64,000 bases of DNA from Craspedostauros australis (taxonomy: Eukaryota; Bacillariophyta; Bacillariophyceae; Mastogloiales; Achnanthaceae): positions 62,001 through 126,000 of the forward strand of contig JAMXDE010000038.1 of assembly GCA_026770025.1 (NCBI GenBank). Reading direction: 5' to 3'. The position numbers and the translations under genes are program-made. Position 1 is the stretch's first letter. Every line of letters starts with the position of its first letter. The notes under the pieces were generated by a model. The model saw nothing but the letters and a program-made list of their open reading frames with translations, had not been told where the DNA came from and made no database searches. Of the stretch, positions 22,919 through 34,550 are shown piece after piece.

Positions 22919-25363
22919 TCAACCCGCCCGCAATCGCACAGTCACCCGATTCTTCGACAACCGCTCGACAACGGTGGCTCGCCGCTTCACGTACTCAATG
23001 CCCAAAGCATGCGCAATCATTTCAAACCGGACACGCGACCAGAATTGCGGCGGAAAGTACTCCACGAACGTCGCGTCGTCGGGCAGGAACATGCTAAACA
23101 CGTTGCCGGCGCCATGCACGCCGATGAAGACGTGCGTCTGGGTCATGACGCGGATCTGCTCGCGCACGGGCATCGTCTCGAAGCGGACGATGTTCATATT
23201 GAGCTGCGGATACAACGACCGCAGATACGCGGCGTCGGCAGTGACGTTGGCCAATTTGCGGTCCGTGATGCCGTCGCTGCGTGGGTGGCCGATGTAATCG
23301 CGGCGCGTCAACAACGTCAGTTGCTGGCTGGATTGGGAGCGCGTCAAATTCAGCTTGTCCAGCACGAAATCGCGAAAGGCGCGCACCGTGGATTGCGTGC
23401 CGTTGCAGCTAGTGTCCCATCGCAGGCGGCGGACGCCTTCATCGCCCAACGTCGAGGCCGTGTCGACGAGGATGGCGTTGTGCAGCACGTGCTGTTCGGA
23501 TTGCTTCAGATGCGTCGCGTTGGTGAACAGCACCGTCCACAGATCATCCAGCGACGTGTGCGCGTATCCGTCCAGGAAGTGCACGTGGTGTTGCGCGTGC
23601 AGAAGATCCATCTGCGACAGGACCAAGAACACGTTGTACATCTTCGTCATCGACATGCACGGGTTGGCGTAATCACCGCGGTCAATGAGGAGGTGGATGG
23701 TCTCGTCCTTCTTGTCAGAGTGCTGCAACTGCGAAGCGGCGGTGTTGATAACCTCTGCTGCAGACAGAAATTGGCTGGCAAGTCCCGTCAATGCCATGCG
23801 CGTGTACGGCGTTGGGATTGGACGTGACAATTGGATCGCACCCGGCTTGAACAACAGCCTCTCTTCATTTTCCGCACGTCCCAACACGGCATTCACGTCT
23901 TCCCCGCCCATACTGCCTGTGATCCTGTCCAGATACAAAATGATCGTTCCTAACTGACACGACGTCCATCCGAGGTACTCATGTTGGATGCATCGCTGCG
24001 AGTCGTCTTTGTCATGCGCCGCAATCAAATGGATCGAATCAACTCCAAAGGTCTGATCGCAGGACAGTTTGCGCTTCACGGTGCTGACAATGTCGGGTGC
24101 AACGCCGTGATGGATCATCTGGTGTGCCTTGCTCTTCCGTGCCACTGTCTTGTATTCCACTGTGTCGTGTTCCTCTGCCTTCTGTGCCACTGTCTTGTGT
24201 CCCATTGCCTTGTGTGCCTTTCTCTTCCGTCCCGCCGCCTTGTGTTCCACTGCCTTCTGCACCACCAACTGCGTGATATTCCATCCCCGCAACGAGGAGA
24301 AAGTTTCGTTCAGGATGCTGTAACGTGTCGTCGTGAGTCCGGAGGCAACGACTTGCATGCGCTTGTCGACAGCCTCGTGCCGCTGTGGAGAAGTTGGATT
24401 GCCGCCGAAGGTTTCGATGGTGTGATGCAATCGCATCTCCACGCGCTTGGCGAAATCAGCATACTGAGCATCCGCTGTGGCGCTGGTGACCGAGAGTAGG
24501 GTGGCGCTGTAACCATTGATCGTTGCGAAGTCCTTGGAAGTGATCGATATCAATGCACTGCGTGACGATGGATCAGAATCGAGTCGAAGAATGGTCGGCT
24601 TGGGTCTGTAGGCATAGAACGTGGTCGCTTCTGCCGCGCGTGGCAATGCGAGGCCGTCATGAAGTACGACGTAATCAAACGAGGGTGTGGTCGGTTGACA
24701 TCCTCGTGATGGCTTTGCTGCCTTCCGTCTGCGTTGAAGAAGATGCTGCTGATACAGCTTGCTCCCGTACACGTAATCGAACCCAACATTGTACAGGAAT
24801 CCTGGATTCATGGTCCCCTTCGACTGCTGCACGATGAAGACGTACGAATTCTGAATGATGTCGGTTGGCAGCATGTCGCGCATGCGATGCAACCAATCAT
24901 CCGAGGCATTGTGGTACGGCACGATGAATGCGAGCGTGTGCGCTGCATTCTCGTTGCAATGTTGCATGGACTGGAAATGAGAGATGAGGTTGCGATCGAA
25001 AGTGGTTTTGTCCAATGCCAGGAACGTAGGGTCGTGTGGTTTGTGCTGCACCCTCCTCTTCCTCTTCTTCTGTGGTTGCGTCGATTGGCCACCAATGATG
25101 GGCTGATCGAATGGAAGCGTGCGACGTTCCAATTCTCGAACCACCATGAATGAGAAGATGACGAAGGAGACACCCACTACGACCAGCAGATTGATGATGG
25201 TGGACTTCCTGATAAGAAATCTGCGCGCATGTCGCCCGATTGGCTTCGTGGAGTCGGAGTGGGGGTTGAGCTGCGATGAGGAAGGCCCCATGCTGGCCGC
25301 TCTCGTACTGCCGTTGTTCTGCATACCTCGTATTCTATCCTGGGCGCTGACTTGAAGCATCAT
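22919..25363 (-). CDS. GT61-like (DUF563) type II membrane glycosyltransferase
   Basis: Single exon, 814 aa. A short basic N-terminal tail is followed by one membrane anchor (about residues 55–75, INLLVVVGVSFVIFSFMVV), the topology of a Golgi type II glycosyltransferase. The C-terminal ~250 residues fit GT61: VRFETMPVREQIRVMTQTHV, FIGVHGAGNVFSMFLPDDA and FVEYFPPQFW, ending VKRRATVVERLS. GT61 enzymes transfer xylose, arabinose or GlcNAc to glycans or proteins; the donor cannot be deduced. The middle carries a Lys/His/Ala-rich, imperfectly repeated insertion (about residues 365–415) that looks like a recent low-complexity expansion. Both ATGs at 25363 and 25360 could serve as start. Confidence 0.85.
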   Translation of the reverse strand: MMLQVSAQDRIRGMQNNGSTRAASMGPSSSQLNPHSDSTKPIGRHARRFLIRKSTIINLLVVVGVSFVIFSFMVVRELERRTLPFDQPIIGGQSTQPQKKRKRRVQHKPHDPTFLALDKTTFDRNLISHFQSMQHCNENAAHTLAFIVPYHNASDDWLHRMRDMLPTDIIQNSYVFIVQQSKGTMNPGFLYNVGFDYVYGSKLYQQHLLQRRRKAAKPSRGCQPTTPSFDYVVLHDGLALPRAAEATTFYAYRPKPTILRLDSDPSSRSALISITSKDFATINGYSATLLSVTSATADAQYADFAKRVEMRLHHTIETFGGNPTSPQRHEAVDKRMQVVASGLTTTRYSILNETFSSLRGWNITQLVVQKAVEHKAAGRKRKAHKAMGHKTVAQKAEEHDTVEYKTVARKSKAHQMIHHGVAPDIVSTVKRKLSCDQTFGVDSIHLIAAHDKDDSQRCIQHEYLGWTSCQLGTIILYLDRITGSMGGEDVNAVLGRAENEERLLFKPGAIQLSRPIPTPYTRMALTGLASQFLSAAEVINTAASQLQHSDKKDETIHLLIDRGDYANPCMSMTKMYNVFLVLSQMDLLHAQHHVHFLDGYAHTSLDDLWTVLFTNATHLKQSEQHVLHNAILVDTASTLGDEGVRRLRWDTSCNGTQSTVRAFRDFVLDKLNLTRSQSSQQLTLLTRRDYIGHPRSDGITDRKLANVTADAAYLRSLYPQLNMNIVRFETMPVREQIRVMTQTHVFIGVHGAGNVFSMFLPDDATFVEYFPPQFWSRVRFEMIAHALGIEYVKRRATVVERLSKNRVTVRLRAG
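24090..24275. repeat. Degenerate in-frame repeat within the GT61 gene
   Basis: An imperfect repeat of roughly 18–21 bp (variants of CTGTCTTGTGTTCCACTGCCTT on the plus strand) encodes the Lys/His-rich insert (KAVEHKA, KAHKAMGHKT, KAEEHDT, KSKAH) in the stem part of the glycosyltransferase. Confidence 0.75.
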
Positions 25364-25817
25364 TCATTCATCCATCCTTTTATGCATCCGTTCCGATCAC
25401 GTCAACTCAAGCCACCCAAGACACAACTTGCATAGGTAATATCCAAGAAGCCGCTCTCATTCCTCTCCGACATCGACACCCGCTGTTGCATCAACAATAC
25501 TCGTAGTCGTAGGTATGTTGGTGGATCATGCAATGGTGGAGTACGTACGACTATTCGCAGGGTCGCGTCGTGTCCAACCGATTCCTTGTGTGTCGAACAA
25601 CGCGAACGCGATGACAAGAAACGACAACACACAACACAATTGCCTCGCCAAAGCGAACATTCCAGTCACGAACCCATTCACGAATGTATCGGGATGCAAT
25701 TTCTCGATGCCGTTAGCCCTGGCTCTCTCTATCATGCTCATTATCGGATTCTCTAACCATTGTAATAATATTTTCCACGCTCATGCAAACTGCTGCGCCA
25801 TCTCACGCCATCCGCAT
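25364..25817. other. Intergenic region, no gene seen
   Basis: About 450 bp between two minus-strand genes, with no supported gene or repeat; probably the promoter of the glycosyltransferase. Confidence 0.5.
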
Positions 25818-28800
25818 CTACGTCGACATGCGTGGTGGCGACACGGGAATGGCTTCGACACGGACCGGCGCTGCGTCCGCCGTCGGCATGACACGGCAGG
25901 GCGTGCCCGACAGCGTCACGATGATCGTCTTGGTCTTGCCTTGCGCCGATGATTCTTCGACACGCCCGTCGGTGGCGATGGTGGTGGTCACGCCCAGGAC
26001 GACGTTGCAGTCGACCTTCAGCGTCTTCTTCAGAAGGCGAGCCTGCGCCTTTTGGAGCAGGACGCCGATCAGATCGTCGACGGCCTCGTCCATCTCGTCT
26101 TCGGTCTCGCCTTCCTCGTGCGTCAGCGACTTCGAGACGGTCGACCAGATCATCGGCTTGCTATCCACGACTTCCGTCCCTGGAAGAGTTTGCAGCGTGG
26201 ACGCCACCACCTGATTTGCGGACAAAGGCACGAGTCCTTGCGTATCCTTCTCTTTCTCCTCTGCTTCTGTTGTTGATGGTGTGTCTGCGATGTCATCCTT
26301 CTTGGGTTCCGAAGCATCGACGTCATCTGCGGCGGTCGCCGTGGCGCAGGGAGGCACATCGGAGGGTGCTTCTTCCTGCGCGGTCTTGTCTTCATCTTGG
26401 CTATCCGCAACTGCGTTGACGCTCGCATTCGCGTTCGCCTCGACTTGACAATGGTTCGAAGTCGCTGGGAGTTCCTCGTCCTCTTTGACATTCGTTTCGG
26501 TCTCCCCAAGTCGGTCCTTGGAGTTCACGCTGTTGACGACGCTGGCTCGACGTTGCCGCGCCTTCGCGACTCGGTCCTTCCACTTCGATGCCTTCTTGGA
26601 TTTGCGCTTGGAAGCTTTCTCTTGCACTTCTTCGGCTGCTGGCGCTTGCTGCGGAGTTTCTGCTCGAGTTTCCGCTTGAGCTTCTGGCTTCTCCTTGCCA
26701 CTGTCACTGACATCTGCCTTCACTTCTTGCACAGCCACCTCCACTTGCTGCTTGTCCTCCTCTTTGCCGCCATCAGCTGCCTTCATTTCCTCGTTCGCTT
26801 TCTCCTCTATCCTTTGTGAATCGTCAGTGATTCCTGGCTGTGATCGGACCTTGAGCAACGACAGATCGAACTGCATGTGATCATGCTCCGGCAGACTCTT
26901 ATTGTCCACGGTTAATTCGTCGTCGTCGTTGTCATCGCTGTTGTTCTTGCCACCCAAACCACCAAAGTCCAAATCCGCCACGCGCAGGATCTGCTCGTCG
27001 CGACCCGCCACTGTCACGACCTCGTACACGCTGCAAGTGTCCGCAATGGTGTACTCCTCGTACACGGACACGGAAGCGCTGGAAGAATGGACCGTCTCCA
27101 TGAGCGAAGGAGGCAACATGGTGCGCTGTGGTGTTGGCATTGGAATCGTGTTGACGTGCGCGCTCGCGCTGATGAACGTGCGGACCGATGGTTGGTCCGT
27201 TTGCGCAGCAGTGAGCGGAGTCAACTCGCTGAATCCACTTTCGACGCTCGCCGAAGTGTCAAAGCTCGTCTCGCCCAGTAACCGGTGCTGCTGACCGTTG
27301 AGCCACGGGATGTTGTTGCGGGTACGTCCCTGTTTGGGCAACGTGTCCCGCAGCGGGATCGTGCGATGAATTCCGGGCGGTGGTTTGGCGTGCAACGCAG
27401 ACATCTGCTGCTGCTGTTGTTGCGATTTCGCTTGCGGCTGCGCGTGCGAGTAGGTCGTCAAGGGGCTGACGGGAGATGTCAACTCGGGCACGCCACTCCA
27501 ATCAAATGCGATGTTCTCAACGTTTTCTCCAACCTCAATGAACACCTCATTTGATTTGACGGGTGGCGTGGATGCCACCGTCTCCTCGAAGATTTCCTCT
27601 TCATCCACAACCGCATCCGCATCGGTGTTATTCTCATCACTGCCAGCATGGTCGTCAACACTGTCATCATGGTCGTCACTGTTGCCGTCATCACTCTTCA
27701 TGTCGGTATCGACATCGGTAGAATCGTTGCCCTCCGTGGGATCCACGACGGTTTCCTCTTGTATCGTGTACTCGGTGAAACTCCTGCTGTCGACCGTCAT
27801 CTCTTCGTAAAGGGAGGTTTCGTTGGTGGCATAACCATCGCCGCTGGCGGTGTTGAGAGTGGCCTCTTCCTCCACGGAAGTGCAGGTGAATTCATCATAC
27901 TCCGTGGAGGAACTGCGAATGTACTTGCCAAACGCTCTGCCAGACGACTCGCCTGACTGCAAGGAAGGCAGGGGGTAGGATGCCGCGTTGACCTCCGTGA
28001 GCGGGTTGGCGCCTGGCATCGCCAGAACACTTGATATGACGGTGCCGGTGCTGGCGACCGTGTTGGCGGTGTTGTTGAATCCCACCGTCGAGGCGGACGA
28101 TTCCAGGTCCTCTATCCTGGAGGTGGGCGTTGCGACGGTTGGCGCTGTGCTGGGAGACGTTTGTGAGTTGTCGCTGCCTTCCATCTCTGTTTGCTTGTCG
28201 CGATGCGCATCGCCGCTCTTGCGATTGGGCCTGCTGATGGTGCTACTGGCGCTGCTGTTCTGATGATGGATGCGAATGTTACGGCTGTTGCCGTTGCTGT
28301 CGCTATTGCTATCGCTGCTGTTGCTTCTCCTTCCGCGAACTTCGATGCCCTCGCTGGTGCTGTTCGCCACATCCTGAATATGAATGCTGTCGCAAAGACT
28401 TCGCTTGCTCTCGTTGCGGACCTCGATGCCTTCGCCGATAGTATCCCTGCCCTCGTCTTGTACTTCAATCCCCTCTTCGGTACTCGTGCTGTCCTTGTTG
28501 CGCTCATCCTGAACCTCAATACCTTTTTCCTCAGCGTTGTGTTTGGTTTGCTCCTCCTGAGGTTCGACACTATCTTGAACACTAGCCTTGCGTTGATCTT
28601 CGACTTCGATGCCTTCTTCCTCAACATTGTCTTTGTTTTGTTCATCCTTTGGTTCGACACTCTCTTCGACACTAGTCTTGCGCTCATGTTCGACCTCAAT
28701 ACCTTCTTCTTCGCCAGCAGCGGCAGCATCACCATCATCGTCGTTGTTGCCATCGTTCTTATTGCGTTCATCGTCAACTTCCACACCTTCATCATCCAAG

Positions 28801-29530
28801 GTATCCTGACTGAGAGTCCGCGCCACACTCTCCTCGCAGATACTGTTGTGATCCCCCATATCATAGATCGCCTCCAGTTGGTTGTGATCCCCAATATCGT
28901 AGATCTCCTCCCGCTCGTTGTGATCCTCGCTCTTGGACGACTCCGGCGTGGGCGCCAAGAAGACGACATTGCCCGTCGTCTTCATCCCGAGTGGGGCGCA
29001 GATCCCATCCGAGTAGTCATCCGATTCGGCATACGGCAAGACGGAACCGGCGCAGCTGCTCTCGCTGCTTTCCTGCAGCTGATCCGCGAGCGATCGCTTG
29101 CGCGCCGATCGTTTCTTCTTCCTGCGTGATCGCCGGTTGCTCGTCTTGGCGTACGCGTTGAGGTTGGCGAGGTGTTTTTGGAGTTCCGCTTCGTCCTGTG
29201 TGTGTTGTGTGGTATTCGATGATATGATACGATACGATATGATGAAACGAGGAGAATAGGATGTTTGAGATGAATGGGTGATTGAGTGGGTGAGTACAAG
29301 GGATGCCACCATACAGAGCAGAGCAGTGCAGAGCAGAACAGACGGTCTACTCGTACACTACCATACCATAGCATAGCATACCATACCATGCATATATTAT
29401 GTTCAAAGCAGACAATAGTGTGGCGTCGCGAAAGACTTACGATATCCTGATGTTCGCTGTGCACGCGGTTGATCTTCTCGGGATCGTTGATGAGGTCCTC
29501 CGTCACGACCTTCGAACCGCAGGCTCCCAT
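25818..29530 (-). CDS. Very large acidic protein with predicted N-myristoylation and EGIEV repeats (2 exons)
   Basis: Exon 1 (29530–29441) encodes 30 aa beginning MGACGSK, a good N-myristoylation context (Gly2, Ser6, Lys7). Exon 2 (29195–25818) joins in phase 0, total about 1,155 aa. A basic patch (NRRSRRKKKRSARKRS) follows closely and would strengthen membrane attachment. The bulk is acidic and low complexity, with at least six repeats of the form EGIEV(E/Q/R)(D/H/N)(E/Q). The last ~130 residues look folded (KPMIWSTVSKSL, DDLIGVLLQKAQARLLKK, VDCNVVLGVTTTIATDG, KTIIVTLSGTPCRV) and are faintly like YbjQ/C2CD5-type beta domains, a weak resemblance only. No enzyme motif is seen. I would expect a membrane-tethered scaffold, but this is inference. 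Confidence 0.8.
28320..28720. repeat. EGIEV protein repeat array within the acidic gene
   Basis: Diverged repeats encoding EEGIEVEHER, EEGIEVEDQR, EKGIEVQDER, EEGIEVQDEG, EGIEVRNES and EGIEVRGRR, joined by SVEP-type linkers. Unit length varies (roughly 20–31 residues), so it is a protein-level rather than a simple DNA repeat. Confidence 0.8.
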
Positions 29531-31548
29531 CTTGGTGGTCTGTTGCTGTTGATCTGTGGTTGTGGCCGAAGGGGTTGCAGCTTCAATTGCAAAATGAGAA
29601 GGTCTGTTGAGAAGGCAGCTGATTGGCAGATGGATGGCCTTGCTGCGTTGTTGGCGATGTTTGCTATCCTGACGATCCAAGCGCAAGCAACGTGTTGATG
29701 ATGCACAGTACTATACTCGCGGAGGGTCTTCACTGTACGAGTCTCACTGTAGGAACCTCACTTGTAGGAGCCTCACTGTACGAGGATCCACGTGACACGA
29801 TCGCAGCCTCGGAAATGGCGCGATTTGTGGTTGTGAGATTGCCAACGTGACAACCAATCCAAGCTTCGGCAGTTCTCTTGGGGTTCTTGTTTGCGTCGGT
29901 CCGCAGTGATCCTCTGATGTGATGCCAACAACAAGAGTCGCGATGAGGTCTTGTCTTGCCTTGTCCTGTCTTTGCTTGTCTTGAGCGTTTGCTTTCGCAC
30001 CAGTATGTATTATAGATATATAATACGATGGCAACGTAGCAAGGAACGAAGATATAGTGAAATACTATCGTTGATGAATACAATGCACACAAGAAAGCTT
30101 GAACTCTGGTTCTCTCTTTCTCTCTTTGCTTCGATCCTTACGTGGCGATCGAAGCAATAGATCAGAGCGTGGACTTCTGCGATGGGAATCTAGAGTATGT
30201 TGAGTATGTGTGGGATGCAGTTGGTTGCTTCCTTGCTTCGTTGCTTCTCTTGTTGGTCACTAATATGCACTGTCAGAGAGTCTCCCACAGATGATCTGGC
30301 TCGATGTTGTTTCTTTGAGAATGATGTTCGCCACCAACACCAACACCAACACCAACACAACAAGGGATGATCTCATGGCGCGCAAAAAAACACAACACAA
30401 GCACAACACAACACAACACCGCCAACAGATGAGCAACAAACAACAACGAACAACAACAACGACAACCATCCGAATCCCAACCACAGACAACAACGAGCCA
30501 AATTTCTCGTTCACGTCAATTCCTCCGTTTGCCGTGGCGGTCCACACGACTTCGTTACCGAAATTTCCACCAATTCTGTTGTCCGAAATAACCATTATTT
30601 AACGTCTTTGTCACAATTTGTTGATCACGTCGGCGCGTAAAATCAAGCGAGCGCGCATCGCAAAAAACAAATGATGGGCCAAACAAGTCGAAGCTAGACG
30701 AATTGCTTCCACACGATCCATTGTCCGTCCAACCGAAAGGCAGGCACATGTTGTCGCCATCACAACTTCAACGGCGTGGCAAGTGATGTTGTCCGTCTCC
30801 TTCAGCGATGTTGCGTTTGCGTTTGGCATGGGGATGTGTCGGATGGAGGAACATTCACGTCTTTGGCAAACATTCACGAAGCGTTGTGGCATTGGGGCTG
30901 AGGGCGTTGAGGAGGTTGATGGGGCACTCCACACGATTGCACCAATACTCCCATGTTTGCAAACTTGGCCATTACAACTGTAATCAAGGGGAGAAAACTC
31001 TGTCCATTCCCAATGGAAATGAGTGCTTTGCTTTGTGTGATGGCGAAGAAGAGGAGTGAGTGTTGCTGCCTGCTTGTATCTCTCTCTATCTCTTCTTTTG
31101 GCTCGTCGGTTTCTATCAAATCTGGAGAAAGAGAGAGAGAGATGCACTTCATCTGAGGCTACCAATGGTACTCCGCACCGTGTACAAAACGACGTACTTG
31201 CAGAGGAGATGACCAGACAGGGATGAATGGAACCATCACAGGAATTTGGTTGATTGGATTTGCACAGCATATCCTGTGAGCTCATAGTCCACGTGGAGGA
31301 GCGTGAAGCAGAACTTCTGTGCAACTCCAGCAGGCGTACGAGTGGTCGTATGGTACAGGAGTAAGGATGATAGCGTGAGAACCAGTCTCCGCCACAGCAT
31401 CCACCCACCGACGAATCCCACTGCCTCTCCTCTCCAACGCGCCTGCCTCGTTGTGTGAGATGGACCAACGATGTCGCGGATAGATCATGCACACAACGAT
31501 CAGACGAACGTTGCTCGTGGTTTTGCGCTTCCGTTGGCGGTTTATTAT
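29531..31548. other. Intergenic region left of the transposon
   Basis: About 2 kb with no supported gene. It contains a (CACCAA)n microsatellite (listed separately), short (CATAC)-type runs near 29360–29395 just inside the intron side, and several long but featureless antisense frames. Confidence 0.5.
30331..30360. repeat. (CACCAA)n microsatellite
   Basis: About five copies of a 6-bp unit (CACCAA), non-coding as far as can be judged. Confidence 0.9.
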
Positions 31549-31552
31549 CCTG

Positions 31553-31583
31553 GGAACCGCGGTAAAGACCATATATTGGTCGG
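31553..31583 (+). repeat. Left terminal inverted repeat (31 bp)
   Basis: Begins GGAACCGCGGTAAAGACC and is the exact reverse complement of 37871–37901. It holds two small palindromic elements: ACCGCGGT, and GACCA-TATAT-TGGTC with a 5-bp spacer. These are likely transposase contact sites. Confidence 0.95.
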
Positions 31584-31751
31584 TTTGCCGATGGGACTCC
31601 GATAGTAGTCCAAGTAATCCGTTGCAACAAATTAGACTATCTAGAAGGTACTACCGTAGACAACAAATCGTCCTAGTGTGATCATGGTGATTAGAGTTAT
31701 TCGTTAATAGTGTTATTCTTGTTCGTGTGTTGAGGGGTGGTCGGGATAGTC

Positions 31752-33690
31752 TCACTCGGTCTCTGTGCTGTCGTCATCGCCCTTTTTCAAGTTCGCAGGT
31801 GCTGGTGTGGCTTCGAAATCGCTGTCGCTATCGCTGTCCATGTGGAGGTCGATCAACACAGTCTCACGCTTTCTACGCTTCGTTTTAGCGATGCGCGGTG
31901 CGCGGGCACAGGAGGGGACAGGAGGCGGCACCACAACCGAGACGGGGACAGGAGGAACAGCCGCTGGGCTGGAACGGCATGCCATGGCACGGGGAGCACG
32001 TTTGCGAGAAGCAGAACGGCGCGCGCGACGAGCGACTGTCATCCTGTGCACGGACGCACGAGATGGCGAAGGAGCAGACTGGCCAATCGGAAACAAAAAG
32101 AAAGCAGGTGTGAGTGTGCAAGTTGATGTCATGCGCAAGAGGCGAGTGTGGCATCGATGGGGCTTACCTCGTAGCATTCTCCGAATCCGGTTCCTCGGCG
32201 GCCTTGTGGAATCGGTGGACGAGCAGCAGAGGACGGAACAAATGTGACTTCGTCCTCCCCAAGCGAGGAGTAATCATCCCCATCCATTGTAATGCCTGCG
32301 GAATGCTTAGTTGTTTTATTCACCGCCTTGCGCCCGTAGCGTGCCAAGTTGGTGGCACTGTGCACCACTGGATTCGCGGAGTACACCGGTACCAACCGAA
32401 CAATCAAGAGAGGCGCATCAGCCTCCACCTCGCTGTCGCGGTCATTGAGATTGACGGCCGGATTGAGGAAGTCGACGCCGTGCATCGCATGATCTGTGGT
32501 CATCTCAAAACGATCACTCACTTGGATGGGGAGAATCTCCCTGTGAATGCGGTAGGGTTGGGGGTGTCCGCGACACATCCTGCGAACAGCAAGCGCGTAC
32601 GACTCGCCCCGCTCGCGTTGTCCCTGAAAAGAACGCATGTTGAAGTGTATAGGCAGCTTCTCGTTCAGGCGGTCAAGCAGCTCCTTGTCCGTAGCTGCAG
32701 TGGATCCGAGTTCATGGTTCTGCTTCAACCCCACCTCCAAAACGCGTCCTTGCTCCTTGATCGACGCTTTGACGTCGCCGTAGCAAGTCCCACCTGGCAA
32801 CTCGAAAGTAACTTCAAGCACCTCGCCATGCCCTTGCGGAGAGTACACGTGACGCACAGCAGGTAAGAAGACCAGGGTGTTCTTGTTCATCCAATCAGAA
32901 ATGGATTGCGCACGACTCGGACCCTCTTGGAAGGGTGTCCCAGATACGGCATTGTTCACGAGCATGCTGGTAGCAGAGGCAGGACGAACAGCAGCAGGAG
33001 AAGCCACAGGAACAGACGAGGGCTCAGGAGGAGCAACAGTCATCATGCTCGCCGCGTTGTATGCAGGTCTGGGGGTTGGTGGCGGATTGGTGGGGACAGG
33101 TGGCAGATGGGTGGGGACAGGTGCCGCGACGTGCGCATGGATTGGTGGGGCGGACGGACGGGCAGTTGTCCCAACTTCGGTTTCGCCGGTTGGTGGGGAG
33201 GCGTACGCCAAACGAGAGAATGTGTCCATCGTTTGCTTCGCGTCTTCGGGTTTCTGGGTTGATACTTTTGCGATGGTGTTGTCGAATTGTTGTTTGTATT
33301 GTACGGCATTAGCGACAAGATCAGAAACGTTCGGAGAGTTTTTGGTGTCCATTCGCACTGGATAACGGGTTAGTAACGGTTTCAAATTTGTTCGTTCAGA
33401 AATGATGTGTCTGGTTCACAAACACGCAGTGACGTACCAGCTTTTGCTTCTTTCTTGGCGCGACTTCGTTTCACAGAATTGCGCAGATTACGCAGGTTCC
33501 GAGCAAAGTTGCGCTTCGACAAGAACGCCAAGTCGCCGTTTTCACTCCAGACGAGTCTCGCGGGCTTATCCATGGGGATGACACCGCTCTCGAGCTGTGC
33601 CCTGAGTTCGCGGATCTGCGGGTACAGTGACTCGTTCCATGCGACCCCATCGGGACTGTCCTGTTTCTCCGTAGTAGCTTTTCTTGGCAT
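31752..33690 (-). CDS. Transposon-borne second gene, unknown function (3 exons)
   Basis: Exons 33690–33438, 33357–32168 and 32078–31752 join in frame across GT–AG introns of 80 and 89 bp, giving about 589 aa. The N-terminus (MPRKATTEKQ) leads into a basic segment (KRNFARNLRNLRNSVKRSRA). A Pro-rich linker follows, then a folded-looking part with VLEVTFELPGGTCYGD and VKASIKEQGRVLEVGL, which faintly recalls the beta-sandwich of Hsp20/CS domains, and RRMCRGHPQPYRIHREILPI. The last exon is Arg/Ala/Pro-rich with a likely nuclear localisation signal and ends in a Ser/Asp run. PIF/Harbinger elements usually carry a Myb/SANT partner in this position; I see no Myb tryptophan pattern. A DNA-binding or nuclear-import partner of the transposase is the likely role, by position only. 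Confidence 0.7.
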
Positions 33691-34418
33691 GTTGCAGTGG
33701 CACTTACTGTTGAATGGCGGATCAGCAACAAGTACACGTCTGTCAATGTTGAATCCAAGGCGATTATGAGATGAGGCTGCATCTTGACTTCGTTGCATTC
33801 CGCAGAGTAGAGGTTGCCGCGCGTGATCAACATGCGGCTTGTGATGTGCAGCATCCGTGTTTGAGAGGATGAGGGAGCCATCAATCAACGTGTCGCAGCG
33901 TGGTAACAGTCAACGCGAAACATCGGCAGGAGAAACGCTGTACAAAACACGTGTGGTGTAGAGCTCTACTCTGCCCATTTAGTTTTCAACGCATGCTGTT
34001 TGCCTGGCCAATCCCACGTTCAGTATGGCTTGCTTTAGCTGTAATTAGAATGAATGTATACATCTATTATATATATATGTTACTATTAGCATCTTATACT
34101 ATATCCCTAGGCATATAAGTGTATACCTACCGTTGGTCTAGACGCAACGCTCAACGTACGAAAAAGGACGGCTCCGGTGAGTCGACGATTGTGGAGGCAC
34201 ATGGTTCTTCTGTCGTGTGCGACACTCGCCCGGCGTATTCGCCGGCCACTTGTCTTCCTCGTTGACTTTTCACCATGTGCTTCATGGCGCACGACGTGGG
34301 GAGCTGGTATCTGGGGAGCCGTTGGAGCACCGATGTTTGACTCGCGTGCGCTGCACCATGTGCCTCTAAACGTCAAGCATCGGAATAGACACCGACACGA
34401 CATGGAATAACCGCAGAC

Positions 34419-34550
34419 ACGAACCAGGATCTTCGTGGGCGTAACATAGAATCGTGATAGAAACGAGCCAGGACGTCCTCAGACACGGCACAGAATCGCA
34501 CCAGACACGAGCCAGGACGTCCGGAGACACGGCACAGGACAGTCACAGAG
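34419..34550. repeat. 44-bp tandem repeat inside the transposon
   Basis: Three units at a 44-bp period (starts at 34419, 34463 and 34507) share ACGAGCCAGGACGTCC and AGACACGGCACAG; the first copy is the most diverged. Confidence 0.8.

Noticed and set aside
30611-31630. 339-codon minus-strand frame crossing the left transposon end
   Set aside because: It runs through the inverted repeat into host DNA, has mixed composition and no motif; a chance frame.
33690-33888. Upstream extension of the transposon second gene to 33888 with a GTAAGT near 33725
   Set aside because: The only nearby acceptor would make an intron of about 25 bp, which is too short; the ATG at 33690 is preferred.
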